Origin: Agaricus subrufescens
Taxonomy: Eukaryota; Basidiomycota; Agaricomycetes; Agaricales; Agaricaceae
Assembly (NCBI GenBank): GCA_029945375.1
Contig: CM057064.1
Coordinates: forward strand, 2,666,001 to 2,730,000
Direction: 5' to 3'
DNA: 64,000 nt
The translations under genes and the position numbers were made by a program. The notes beneath the pieces are model-generated. The model was not told where the DNA came from. It saw only the letters and a program-made list of their open reading frames with translations, and made no database searches. Numbering within the stretch: the first letter of the stretch is position 1; each line of letters opens with the position of its first letter. This document shows, in pieces, positions 38,947-50,691 of the stretch.

Positions 38947-41171
38947 ATGCTCTTGCCCCTGGCTCAAGTCACTCTTTTGGTTATCAGCTACCTGTCTAGA
39001 TCCACTTCTTCGTTTCCCGCCAATTCTCCTAGTCCCATAATACGAACGATGAGACCTCGCGGCTATGACATCCCAATACAGAGAAGATTTGTCGAGAGCT
39101 CGCAATTGGCAAGGAGGGGTAGCGTAATTGGACAAACAGGTCTGGGTGACCTGACTGACCTGTGAGCGATACTTTCTCCTAAGGTAGTGGCGTGGCTGTA
39201 ACTTGATTAATTTTGTCTAGCCTCTATTCTGTGCCAATAGAGCTCGGGAATACCGTGCTCGCGGTCAACCTCGGTACGCATTCTTACACATCATTCCATT
39301 ATTATTATTCTTATTCGTGTGGCCGTCCAGACACTGGCTCTAGCGATTTATGGGTTGTTTCTGAATCGTGTCGCACGGGATCATGCGTAGGTGCTACTGT
39401 TCAGAGGTACTCCCCAGTGTCCCCAGGGGCAAATTCCACCTCAGTAGGCGTAGAGATGCACTACGGAGATTCGAAAACTGGAACATTCGCTAAAGGCAAT
39501 GTTGGATTTGATATTGCAACAATCGCCGGCGTTTCAATGACGGATCAAGCTTTCGGCATTATCAATGATACTACCAATGTCGTGGTAAAATACAACACAG
39601 CGGGCATCTTTGGTTTGGGATTTCCAACAGCGAGGTCTGCGGCGTCTATCTCTCAGTTAAATTCACCCTGACTCTATTTATCCGCTCTCCTGACAGTAAC
39701 GTTCAACAGCTTATGGTAACTGCCGATGCCAATGTAGGTCTTCGCCACCGTAGGCCCTATCACTGGGGAGACACTCATCCCTTTAACTAGGATGGACCTA
39801 TCAACACGACAGACGATTATCTTCTGTCAACTTATACCTATGGGCCCCTATTGCCACGGATCATTATGGCTGATGCTCTTCAAGAACCGATATTTTCTGT
39901 GCGTATCAGTCAAATAGCTTGTTTCTTATAAACTGATATTCTGCCAGGTTACTCTCAACAGGGTTACCATCGACATTAGTGGCGTTGGCCAACTCACTCT
40001 TGGAAAATTACCAGATGAAGTTGATCCTTCTCTACTCACGTGGGTACCTGTACGGCTTTATAGTCCCCTCGATGGCGGATTAAAGCCACCAGCATTCGCT
40101 CCTAATGAGACCTATCCATTGTATGTCATTCTCGTATGCTCACCATCAGATCTTTCACATAATCGTTTAGTCGCTGGGAAATCGTTATTGATGATGTTTA
40201 CTTTGATGGTCAGCGTCTCGAACCGTCACGTATAGCCGCACTGGGCGGTGTTGATACATCTAAAATATCGGGTCTGATCGATACAGTTTGTATCTTGATG
40301 TATCGCAACGACATTCTCATTCATTCTCCCTTCTAGGGAAACTCGGTTATCAGAGGTCCTGAGGATGTGGTGACTAACATCCAACGCAGTGTCTCACCTT
40401 CCTATCAACCCTCTGACCCGAACTCTCGCGTTATCTTCCCTTGCATCCAAAGTCACACCCTTGCGTTCAAAATTGGCGGAAAGGTATTCCAACGCCACAC
40501 CTAGTAGACACGCACGAGCTAAATACTTGCCTTTTCTGTAGATGTTCCCCATCGACCCACGCGACTTCACTGGTCAATTTATGGATAACAATGCTACAAC
40601 TTGCGAGGCAGACAAGATCGTAGCAACTGATCCTCCAAGTCAAGGCTCCCTATTCCGTTGGAGCCTAGGAGACCCGTTTTTCCGATCGTATGTGTTCCTA
40701 CAAATGTATATCTCATCATCCTTATCTTCGAATTAGGAACCTTGTCGTATTTCACTACGGCAATTTGACGCATCCTTCTGTTGATCCTCCCCGTGTCGGC
40801 ATCCTCTCTCGTGTGCCTCCAGACGCTGAAGAATTGTATCAGCAAGCTGTTAGAGATGCAGTTAACAATGGTGGAAATTTTGAACGTATGTACCATGAAC
40901 TTCCATAAGTGTTGTACTCTCATTCTCGGCGTGATTTTTAGGGACGTTGAACCTTGCACCCACAGATAGTGCAGCTCAGGCACCTCAGGTAACGGTGTCT
41001 GTTGAGAGCAGTTCTATCAGTTCTATGGTCTCGAATCTCGCTGCGATGACCACTCTGGCAACCCAACTGGCGGCTCCTACGAATATGCCAAATACTGCCT
41101 TCCGTGCATCTCCAGAGATTGTAATACTGACTGTCATTGTTGCTTTACTTTCGTCATGCATACTTTGGTAA
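38947..41171 (+). CDS. aspartic protease (pepsin family A1), secreted, probably GPI-anchored
   Basis: A multi-exon gene starting MLLPLAQVTLLVISYL (signal peptide). The first catalytic motif DTGSSDLWVV is formed by joining the exon ending at about 39274 to the one starting near 39331. The flap region VEMHYGDSKTGTF follows, then IFGLGFPTARS. The second catalytic motif reads LIDTGNSVIRGP across an intron near 40290-40337; Asn at the fourth position is unusual for pepsins (usually Ser or Thr). Later exons include CIQSHTLAFKIGGK, SLGDPFFRS and VVFHYGN. The last exon (about 40943-41171) is Ser/Thr rich and ends in a hydrophobic segment (IVILTVIVALLSSCILW), as in GPI-anchored yapsin-like enzymes. 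Confidence 0.85.
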
Positions 41172-41283
41172 ATTTAGTGATCTATGGGACGTAGATTCTA
41201 AAACTGGGAAATTCGATACTGGTGCACGTGGCGTGTCTAGTATATATTGATCGATTGGTTTCAGAACCCCTATATGGACGGTG

Positions 41284-41913
41284 TTACTGTATTTCGTGTC
41301 TCTGGCTGAATTCGCCTGACCATCCACCGCGCTGAATACCATATCGCAACAATAGACACAACTGCGCCCACAATACCAATGCCAATGTAACCGGAGTGCT
41401 CTCCCGCCTTGTAATGTGGACAAGATCCATTAAAAGAAAATCAATGAACGAGACCCCGTAGAGACATACATTTGCCCAGCCTCTCCACCAAGCTCCGGCG
41501 ATCCCACCACCATCCTCTGCATTAGCTGCGGCTGTACATTGAGAGCAATGTTCCCCGATAAGGCCCATTATCGTGATTAATGAGATTCTGGAATTATACA
41601 TTAGACCATAGAAACAGAATAAAAACGAGTATTGGGGAACGTACGCAAATGCGACAATTATACTCATTAGAGTGAGTATAATACTTAAACCAGACATTAC
41701 GTTCATTTTTGTTGTCGTCTTAGGTTCCATATGTTCTTGAGTTGCACTCGTCATTGGTAGACCCACGTTTTCTTCCAAGTCAGTTTTTTCTGCCACCTTG
41801 ACTTCCTTTTCTTCTGTATGATCTTGCTCTGTTTGAGGAGCCTCAACTTGCTTAGGTTCGATTACTTTCCATCGAGATGGACTCTCAATTAGACCAGCAT
41901 ACGAATAGAGCAT
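41284..41913 (-). pseudogene. multi-span membrane protein, 5' end lost
   Basis: 210 codons with an acidic N-terminal part (QTEQDHTEEKEVKV) and about four hydrophobic segments: GLSIILTLMSIIVAF, FLFCFYGLMYN, NVCLYGVSFIDFLL and VTLALVLWAQLCLLL. The frame stays open upstream to about 41944, where gypsy integrase sequence in the opposite orientation begins abruptly. Its 5' part was therefore probably removed or displaced. Family not recognised; whether the remainder is expressed is unknown. Confidence 0.5.
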
Positions 41914-41943
41914 GAGAACAGAATCAACAGAATCAACGACCTT

Positions 41944-42236
41944 CAGTTTGCCTCTAAATTCATGAAAGAACTCTGTTCCACCCTAGGAATCAAAAGAAAC
42001 CTGTCCACTGCCTATCACCCCCAAACTGATGGTCAGACAGAACAAATCAACCAAGAAGTAGAAAGGTATTTGTGAACCTTTGTCAACTACAAGCAGAACA
42101 ACTGGGTGAAATGGTTACCCACAGCTAAGTTCCAATACAACAACAAAACTCACACTGCCACCAAACAGACTCCTTTCTTCCTTACTTTCGGTATTCATCC
42201 CTGGAAAGGAAACTTAACTACAAACTCAAGAAATAA
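41944..42236 (+). pseudogene. gypsy integrase fragment
   Basis: Translates to QFASKFMKEL, LGIKRNLSTAYHPQTDG, an in-frame TGA after EVERYL, then TFVNYKQNNW and TPFFLTFGIHPWKGN. It is related to the family A integrase but diverged. No LTR was recognised. Confidence 0.85.
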
Positions 42237-42245
42237 CTCCTCCAT

Positions 42246-42334
42246 TGTCGATTAGGTCTTTGAATAGTGAATCCATCATAGATTGAAATGTGGCTGGTGA
42301 ATTTGTCATGCCAAAGAACATGACAGTAGGTTCG
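42246..42334 (-). pseudogene. gypsy reverse transcriptase fragment (continues at 49095)
   Basis: On the minus strand it reads YEPTVMFFGMTNSPATFQSMM, the RT palm region. Its upstream half is at 49101-49621; the two parts were separated by the IS3EU-like transposon. Joining across one TSD restores KGLYEP. Confidence 0.85.
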
Positions 42335-42340
42335 TATAGT

Positions 42341-42357
42341 TATGGCACACATAGTGT
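42341..42357 (+). repeat. left terminal inverted repeat
   Basis: TATGGCACACATAGTGT, a perfect inverse of 49078-49094; preceded by the TATAGT duplication. Confidence 0.95.
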
Positions 42358-42560
42358 TCAAAGAATCGGACATGCAAACTTTTAAACATTTACAAAAAAT
42401 GAACTTTTGCAAGCCAACTTTGAACTTCCCAAAATCGAAATTTGAAACTTACAGGAAATTTTGAAGCTTCCAAAATACGTTCAAAAGTTCCCGGAAGTTC
42501 CAAATTATTTATTGAACAAAATGAAACATCTGAAAATTGAAGGCTGAAACTGCTGAGACA
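42358..42560 (+). repeat. left subterminal GAACTT motif cluster
   Basis: Several copies of GAACTT/AAGTTC in both orientations, for example ATGAACTTTTGC, TTTGAACTTCCC and AAAAGTTCCCGGAAGTTCC. The right end (48860-49040) has a similar cluster. They could be transposase binding sites. Confidence 0.5.
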
Positions 42561-43842
42561 GATGATCATGGCAACCGGGAACCATGCCACGGCCATCCCA
42601 AAACTGTGTGTTTGCATCAGTTCAAATGTCACAATCAAATGTATTGAGGCTATTTTTACTTCTGTTGCTCTACTATATGGTGTGTATAAATAGCAGTACG
42701 CATCTGCAAAGTATGTTTACCTTTTGTCAAAGAAGAAAGCTCTGTAGAGCAAGCTATACACCAGAACAAACAACTAGTGAGCAACACTGACAGAGAAAAC
42801 AAAATACTTCTTGATATTGTCTTTGCTGTGATAAGAGGCTTTGTGAATACTGCCTCTAAAGGTTGCGTGTATGTTGTGATCCTTTGGGGCATGTATTCCT
42901 CCTACATGCCGCCTGTCCTCATCAAAAACACAGACCATTGCATGTAAAACCTTGGAGATAGATCCAGGGGGACCAGAGTGGTGAAAACCACATCTGGTAT
43001 CATGTAAAATAATGTATAGATGGAGAAAAAGGGACAGACCTGATTTGTGCCCAGAGGACAGCCGAAACCTGTTTTCTACCTGCATACCTCCTCACCTTCC
43101 ACCGAGTCTGCAACATTGCATGCTCCACAGCCTCATTGATCTCCTTCATTTCTTGACCTTTGGGATTCAGAGTTGCCAAGTGATACACCGGGATGGATTG
43201 CATTTTTTGATCTGCCCTCAATCACATGGGGGGCCCTGATGACAATGCATGAATTTGGGGTGTACACCATCAACAGAGATGGATGTGCAGTGATTTTAGC
43301 CCAGCAAGCATGGGGAGTAGCATTGGTGGATGTATTAAGCGAAGGTCAGAGGAGAACAGATGGAAGAAGTCAATGCATATGCACCTAAGTTATATTAAAA
43401 AGGCCAAACAGCTACGCACAATAATTTGAACTCACTGTGGTTATGAGACTTATGAAGATATTGAGCAGTGCATGGGAAAGATAACCATAGTTCAAGAGGT
43501 AAATCAGCTCCTTGTACAGACTTACCCTATGTGTGCATCAACAGCCCAAGGCATCTCAGAATATCCAGGATGTTGCACTAGGCCTCTTAATGGTTAGATA
43601 TATGGCCACATTATATGTGACCATGTTGAGACTGTGTTTGAGGCTACTCTTGAAATCGAACCAGGTTTTCTTTACCATTTGATCATAGCTACCACGATCT
43701 TGATTCACTTTGGCAGTATGCTACAAAATGAGATAGCGCTAGATGAACATTATGTATAACAGCATCAAGATACAGAAATCCTCAGTAAAGTCCCAAGAAA
43801 AGAAAAGTAGAAAAAACCAAGAAGCATACACTACTCATGGCT
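42561..43842. other. no gene seen inside the transposon's left arm
   Basis: About 1.3 kb of AT-rich sequence with only short, unconvincing ORFs. Confidence 0.45.
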
Positions 43843-45410
43843 TTAGACAATATGCTTGCTCAAGAATTCCTTTGACCAGATCTCTACTTTGGCCCATGCT
43901 CTCCTGGTGTCTGCTAATCCTCTCAGCTTTGACCGCCAATCATTTATGTTGAGAGGGACATGCAGGTTATTATTGACATTGTCATTGAGAATAGTGTTTG
44001 ACCTTTTATTCCAGAAAGCCTTGGCATGCTCAGTCCAACGACCAACGTCCAGTCCACTGCCTTCAAAGACCCAGGCTTGAGGATACCAACATACCTTCGT
44101 GACTTTGCTTGCCTCACCTGTTGAAGTGTAAGAGAGGTAGAGAGAAATATATGTAGACATACCTGTGAACTTGTAATATAATCCCACCAACATATTGTAT
44201 TCTGCATCAGACAACTCATCATCAACATACTGTACACCATTGACATCCTTAGTGATAAACATATGACTTGGATCTTCATATAGCCCACAGGGTCCTTGTA
44301 GAGATTCAGATACTTTCATGTAATGAAGGGCAATGCATCTCATGAAGCCCCCCCCCGCATCAAAGCCACTCGAGCTCTGGGTGAGGACATGATTTCATTG
44401 CATTGATACTGGTAGAAATCATGATCTTGAATGTTGAATTGATGCCCAGACAATCACATTGGCAGGTACGTAGAAGTGGGAGGCTCAGGGTCCACGGGGC
44501 CCAGTGTATCTCGATGAACCATGGTGTGGAATTTAACACCCTCCATGACCAGCTCCTGTGTGACCACCATCTCATTGAGTTGATTCTTTGCAGGCTCATC
44601 GAGTTTGTCAGCCAGGTAACACACTAGCAGTGCCACAGCAGCCATTGGAACAGCCAAGTTCCATGGTACTGTCCTCAACAATCCAAAGTCAAACATGTAC
44701 CACGTAGCTTTCTCTTGTATCAGCGTTCAAATGTACTTTAGTGACCTGCAGTTTTTGATACAGAGTCGGCTTTGCTCAGCCAAATCCCATTACAATGGTA
44801 AAGGATGCTCCATCTCTTTCAATGCCAGAACCTTGATGAATGGCATAGCCACTTTGGCAATGGGTGTATCAAATAACAGACTCCCAGTTGACACGCTTTG
44901 TAGGCTGAGGACTGCTATCAATGATTTGCGGTCATTTTCCAGAATGGAGGTATTGTTGGGGAATGGCAAGGGTAAGGGCGCAACCCAGCCATAATACTCA
45001 TATAGCAGATGACAGACTTCTGTCACCAGGTGGTCTGTCAATCTCTTGTCTGCTGATTTCGGTTGCTGTAGCTGAGGCGCCATGGGTTCCTCTTCCTCTT
45101 CAAGATCTTCTCCCCATTCATGACAACAATCCCACTCATTGTCAAATGTGTTATACCTCAATTGCTTGTCACTATAGCTGTTGAGGGTCTCTTCACATTC
45201 GTCATTTCTGACACAGGACCTTTCAAATTTGGGAGGTTCATCATCGTTCCAATCCCAAATGAAAACTGGGCACAAAGTCCTGGGAGGCTGTCGTATATGT
45301 GATTCATGAGCTTGTTTCTGTTTTGCTGTTTCTTTCTCAAGTTTGCAGTGGTGCCTTTCCTCTTGCTTTTCAAAGAAAGGCTCCCAGACTGACCGTCCAA
45401 TCCCTGACCC
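43843..45410 (-). pseudogene. decayed homologue of the 7125-9915 protein, transposon cargo
   Basis: It aligns to the C-terminal half of the 911-aa protein: VWEPFF-KQEE near 45390, CPVFIWDWNDDEPPKF, NEWDCCHEWGE, LLYEYYGWVAPLPLP, LRTVPWNLAVP, GVQYVDDELSDAEYN and GSGLDVGRW. The intron after FTG is in the same place (donor GTATGT). It is broken by an in-frame TGA where the intact protein has Arg (PM*LSGH against PMRLSDH, near 44460) and by a frameshift at a nine-G run near 44350. The N-terminal 380 residues are missing or beyond recognition. Confidence 0.85.
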
Positions 45411-45528
45411 CTCAATTCACAAGTTGCCTACCCCCGTACCAATGATAGAGACAGATAGTAAGTGTTAGCCACCCCTGTCTGTGTGTTTTTTTTTCACCAA
45501 ACCGGTCTTTTAGAAGAAACTGATTTGG

Positions 45529-47045
45529 ATGCAGGTATGTTCAACTTTTATAGAAGAAGCTGAGGTTTCAACCAACCTCGACCATCTTGTCCACCACATT
45601 GTTGACTTGGGCAAATATACAAGAAACATTGAGGTCAACAAAGACTCTAATTGGGTAAGTGTTCTTGCCTACAAGCGCCAGCACAATACTGATAGTGGGG
45701 TTAAAGCACTGCTGGGTAGCTATAGGGCAGTACGCCAATCCTGCTGCAACCATCAAAGACATTGAGGAGTCCCTCTCCCAGTTCCCGTCACCAACAGACC
45801 TCTTCACCTCAGTACCATCAAGCATTGTCAAGCAGCTCCATCTTGACCTCATGAAATTACAAGATGATCTGCACTTTATGCGGGTTATGGGGACAGCTAG
45901 TCTGCAGGGTCATAACGACAATTTTATGGATAACTTATGCCAGGGTTTTCGCCTTGGTCCTGGTGGCCTGACCCCTATCTGGGAAACCATTGTCAAAACA
46001 GCAAAGATATTGGAGGCACAAGCTAAGCATCACACAGAAAACTATCTCACTATCTGTCAGTGCTTGTGGCATATTGACCAACTCTCTCTGCACTTGATTC
46101 CCCCAGTGAAAGCTTTTTGGCTGGAAGTTCCTCAGTGGGAATGGGATGTCTGGGAAATACAACATCTCTGTAAAGCATGGCACAGTCATCATGACTGGTT
46201 CCCGGTTGCCTGGTTTGAGTATCATACCATTGGTACAGTTGATGTCCAATACATTGAGTATATTAGCAAAGCATCGATACTCACATCACTGCAACTTGAC
46301 TTTGGTTACAACCCTACAAGCAAGGACATAACAAAGGATGTACTGGCTGGTGAGAATGGAATAGACGGTTTGTTGGAGAAGCTGCAAAGTTTGGTTGATG
46401 AAGGTAACAAAGAAAGGGAGGCGTATAAGACTAGAGTGGCGACAATTAAAGATTTTTGCTACATTCTGAGTACTAAAATACCTGGGCTTGCTGAGGTGAG
46501 CACTTGGGAATATGACACATATACTAGTGGCTGATGATGAGCTTAGGTCTCCAAGAAAAAGAGGGAAGACGAAGAGGAGAAATGCAGGGCCAAGGAAGAG
46601 AGGAAAGCGAAATCCCAAAAGAGATCCTATCCGAAACCCAAGCTTCGGGTGCACAAGTCTCTGAATCTGATCATTTGCCAGCTGATAACTCATGCCAATG
46701 TAGATGAGCACTTGAGTAACACACAGTTGGATAGAGACTATACGGTTGAAGCATTGTTGGAAACGGTAATGACTTGCTTCCCTCACCCAATTGAAGAATC
46801 ACGCAACAGGTGTGTACATGCAAGTAAAGCAAGTAGAAACAAGAAAAAGAAGGAGCTTATTGCTGTAAGGACTTTTCTCAAACATGATATATTTTTGTTT
46901 ATGCTCAGCATAGGTCTACCACCCTGACAAGAATGTGCCAAAACCTATGCCAGATAATTGGAAATCAGAGAATGACCCTTGGATTAAGGTCTGTATGGAG
47001 ATATCTAAGCATGTGAATGCTCTTCTCGAGGCAGCAGGGGTGTAG
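45529..47045 (+). CDS. transposon cargo gene, unknown, with DnaJ-like HPDKN end
   Basis: The main open part 45659-46500 contains QYANPAATIKDIEESLSQF, FMDNLCQGFRLG and WEWDVWEIQHLCKAW. It joins through a 49-nt intron (donor GTGAGC near 46496) to a Lys/Glu-rich exon (VSKKKREDEEEK). A second intron (GTAAGG at 46866) leads to an exon with VYHPDKNVPKPMPDNW and ISKHVNALLEAAG. HPDKN is the J-domain signature, but the rest of a J domain is not obvious. First exons (45529-45656) are uncertain. Function unknown. It lies between the divergent cargo pseudogene and the transposase. Confidence 0.5.
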
Positions 47046-47127
47046 ACAGGGGCATTGAACTCAACATCACATGGTAAATAAATTATGAATGACAAATATT
47101 AAATACTTCTACACTCTCCTGTTCACT

Positions 47128-48572
47128 ATGAGTTCCAGTGGTGGCCAGAGGGACAGAGTGACAGCACTTTTACATGACATGGAGACCATCTATTGTGATG
47201 CACAACACCTTATCGACAACCTTCCCAACATGGACTTGTTTGCAGTCCGAAGATCAATCAAAAAGCTAGAACTCACCAAAAGACTGCTACATGACTTACA
47301 GTTGGATGACCTTGAGCCTGATGAAGTCAATGCATTGATGGAACATCTGGACACTGTTTTGCTCCCTCTACAGGATTATGAGAAAGAATCGGGGGGACAA
47401 ACTAGATTCAAGGCCCATACAGAGTCTCAAGGCAATTGAGGACACCCTACTGTGGTCATTGACATTGTCCGCACCATTGAGCTGCACAATCTTGGAAATA
47501 CATGGCAGAAGATTGCGGAGGGTTTAGGCGTAACCTGTGGGACATTGTACAATCACCTGGAGAAGGCTGGTCTTTCATCAGCTCATCCCGCCTTCTCCAA
47601 TTTGATGGATGCTGAACTGGATGAAATCATAGCTGGATTATCGTTACAGCACCCAAACTATGGTGCAAACATGATGCAAGGGGCCCTTGAAGCCAAGGGT
47701 ATCAAGCTGCCTCTGGCTCATGTCAGTGATAGTTTACGACAGGTTGATCCTTTAGGTACCCTTTGCCAGTATGTCACTAAATAGTCTCATTTGCCTGTCA
47801 CTCACCAAATTGTAGCTGGCACCATGGAATTCATTGTCGGGTCTATAAGGTCAGGGGCAGTAATGCCCTCTGGCACATGGACGGCCATGGGGATTCTATA
47901 TCCATGGTTGTATTGATGGACACTCACGGATGATCATCTACCTACAATTACGAGACAACAAGAAGGCCACAATAGTTCAAACCATATTCAATGATGGTGT
48001 GAAGCAGTATGGGTGGCCAAGTAGGGTGCGAGGAGATTATGGAACAGAAAATAATGAGGTAGAAAAAGACATGCTTAGGAGATGGGGAGAAGACCATAAG
48101 GCCTTTCTCCGAGGAAGGTATGTGATCACTCATCTATGACCTTCATAATAGAACTGATTGTACTGCCAGATCAGTTCATAATGTTTGCATTGAACGGCTC
48201 TGGTGTGATGACCGTCTAGGTGCTTTGGACTACTGGTGTGAGGTTTTCTTACACCTTGAGCACGTCGGGGAGTTGGACATGGAAGATCCAATCCATCAGC
48301 TTGCCATCATTATAATATTCAAGCCACACGTTCAAGCTACTCTAGATGCAATGGTCCAATCTTGGAATAATCACAAGCTATGTACGGAACACTATAAGAG
48401 TCCCCGTGCAATCTATGAACTTAGTAAGGAACAGGCTAAGATGATGGGCTACTGGGTGGAGGATCCAGGTGATGATGCAGCAGAGGTTGATCCCTTGTAC
48501 GGCTTTGATGAAGAGGCTGCAACACAAAATTTGCAGGATGAGCATCCTCTTGATGAGGACACTATGGCATAG
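47128..48572 (+). pseudogene. IS3EU-like transposase, disabled
   Basis: Parts in order: an N-terminal helical segment (MSSSGGQRDRVTALL), a helix-turn-helix (GNTWQKIAEGLGVTCGTLYNHL), an HTH_21-like region (GANMMQGALEAKGI), then the integrase core with first D in LWHMDGH, second D in VRGDYGTEN and Glu in SVHNVCIERLWCDD. Introns fit at about 47757-47815 and 48118-48171. Lesions: an in-frame TGA at 47437-47439 (an Arg is expected before GHPTVVID) and a deletion near 47888 that breaks the frame between MDGH and WGFYIHG. A typical acidic tail ends at 48572. Confidence 0.85.
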
Positions 48573-49077
48573 GATTCACAGGAATCAGAGGACATGGCCA
48601 AGGCCCATGATATCCTCAAAGGTTTTCCTATTCACATGGATGATGAGAACAGTGGTATTTATCTATTGATGGAGGCAATAGACATTTTATGACCTCATTT
48701 TTCCTAAACTACTATATTTAGCTCCTATCAACAATAAATGATTGAGTTTGTCACTTTGATCTGTGACCAGTCTCTTGCCGTGCTACATATATTGATGGCC
48801 ATGGCTGATCTGGTCACTGCCAGGAAAAATTTTCTTATTTTTTGTACATGTCTAATAGTTATGGAATTTGAACTTTCGTTTCCGACTTTTGAAGTTTGAC
48901 AACTTTGACAAACCTGTTTTTTAAGTTCCAGAACCTCCTAATTTTCAAACATGGCTTTTTTGGAAGTTGATTTTTTAAAAAAAAGTCAAATGAAAGTTCA
49001 ATTTTTTTAAAAAAAACAGTCAAATGGAAGTTCAATTTTTAAAAAAAAAGTTAAAAGTTTCTGGCCAGATTTTTTGT
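48573..49077. repeat. right arm and subterminal GAACTT cluster
   Basis: No gene seen. From about 48860 AT-rich sequence carries GAACTTTCG, GAAGTTTGAC, AAGTTCCAGAAC, GGAAGTTGA, GAAAGTTCAA and GGAAGTTCAA, mirroring the left arm. Confidence 0.5.
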
Positions 49078-49094
49078 ACACTATGTGTGCCATA
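49078..49094 (-). repeat. right terminal inverted repeat
   Basis: ACACTATGTGTGCCATA, inverse of the left end; followed by TATAGT. Confidence 0.95.
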
Positions 49095-49100
49095 TATAGT

Positions 49101-50690
49101 CCTTTTGGTGTTCTAAAGGCTGCTTTCCATTCATCTCCTTTGTGAATTCTGACATTGTTGTATCCTAGTCTGACATTGAGTTTGGTGAACCATTTTGAAT
49201 TTTGTAGTTTGTCCATGATTCTTGCGATACTTGGTATTGGGTAAGCATTCATTATTGTATTTTGATTAAGATAGCGATAGTCTTGACAAGGTCTTAGGTC
49301 TCCTCCTTTCTTTCCTACAAAGAAAAAAGATGACGCCATAGGTGATTTGGATTTTTGGATATATCCCTTTTGTAGATTCTCTGATATAAACTTTGCTAAC
49401 TCTTCTTCTTCTTTTTGTGTTAGATTATATATTGGCATCCATTTTGGTTCAAAGTCTGATTTGACTTCTATTCTATGATCCCATGATCTTCTTGGTGGCA
49501 TTTTCTCTGATTCTCTTGTATTGAAAACCTTTAGGAATTTGTGAAATTTCTTTGGCACTACTTTGCTTGGTTCTGATTCTTTCTTTGGTTTAGTCAATTT
49601 ATTGTATAGTTGTTGTGACATATTGGTTTTATTAATTTTGTAGCATAATTGATTATTGCTGTGGATGGTGCCTTTGATAATTTGAGGGGTAGTTGTTTTT
49701 CATCTCTCCATCTTAATGAAGGTTCTTGCCAATTGATTTCAGGGTTGAATTTCTTTAACCACATAATTCCTAGAATAATTCATGTCCTCCAAGGGCTACT
49801 ATTCTTGGTGTGATGGTCATTTTCTTCCCATTTATTTCTATTTGTAATTTAATGTAGTGAGTGCATTTTCCTGATGAATTTCTTGATCCATCGGCATTTA
49901 ATGTATACTTGATGTGTTTAAGTGGGTATTTCTTCAATCCATATTTCTTTACTAAATTGTGATCAATGAATTCTCCTCCAGCTCCTGAATCGAGTAATGC
50001 TGGTTGTTCATGACTGTCTTTGTTAGTATGGATTTTAAGTGGAACTAATAATGTTTGTCCTCTAGACTTTTGAAGACTAATCAGGTTGATTGAGTCTTCG
50101 AAGCTATTCAAAAATTTTCTTCAGCTGAGAATTCTTCAAATCTTTCATCATCATTATCTTCTTCTTCAATATTGTAGACCATAGCATTAGGGTCTACTGG
50201 TTCTGGTTTCTTTTTCTTCCAAGTCCCTTTAGTAGCAGGTTTCCTGTTTTCTTGTTTCTATTTGGTCGCTGAGTTTTGTCCATTCTTGCTTTTCCTTCTC
50301 ACTTAACATATAACTTCCTTTGTTTACAGTCTCTGACCCAGTGTCCTTTCTTGTGGCAGAAAAAGCATTTGCCTCTTCTAAGAGGTGCTCGTTGCTCTTC
50401 TGTGAGAACAGTATTGATGAAATCTTGTACTGCTTGTTTGGATGAGCTTCTTTGTCTAACAAGGTTGATTTCTTCATTGGAGGACTCTGTGGTCTCATCA
50501 GGCTCAGGTCCTGATTCACTGTCACTGTCTGTGGATCCAAGGTTGTTGAGTTGGTAGTAGATGTTGTCAACATCCATGTCCCATTCATTTCTGGTTGGTT
50601 TAACAACTGGTTCACTGTAGATGTTAGCATATCTTGGGTTTTCTCTTTTCCCTTTGGCATTCTTGGATTTCTTATGTCTTGGGATTGATC
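49101..50690 (-). pseudogene. gypsy relic: gag end, protease and RT start
   Basis: On the minus strand: a gag tail with zinc knuckle CFFCHKKGHWVRDC (about 50300-50577), protease with LLDSGAGGEFID (49770-50111), a frameshift after GGHE, then ILGIMWLKKFNPEINW, and RT with SSFFFVGKKGGDLRPCQDYR up to GDEWKAAFRTPKGLY at 49101. The RT continues at 42334 beyond the inserted transposon. It differs from families A and B, so it is a third, older gypsy lineage. Confidence 0.85.
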
Positions 50691-50691
50691 T

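Larger units (their letters stand above)
42341..49094 (+). mobile_element. IS3EU-like DNA transposon with cargo genes (6754 bp)
   Basis: Perfect 17-bp terminal inverted repeats (TATGGCACACATAGTGT at 42341-42357, reverse complement at 49078-49094). They are flanked by a 6-bp target duplication TATAGT (42335-42340 and 49095-49100). It splits a gypsy RT gene exactly between codons that read KGLYEP when healed. The transposase at 47128-48572 has a helix-turn-helix and an IS3-type DDE core. To my knowledge 6-bp duplications and TAY...RTA ends are features of the IS3EU superfamily, which fits. It also carries a minus-strand cargo pseudogene and a plus-strand unknown gene. Disabled transposase indicates a dead copy. 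Confidence 0.85.
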
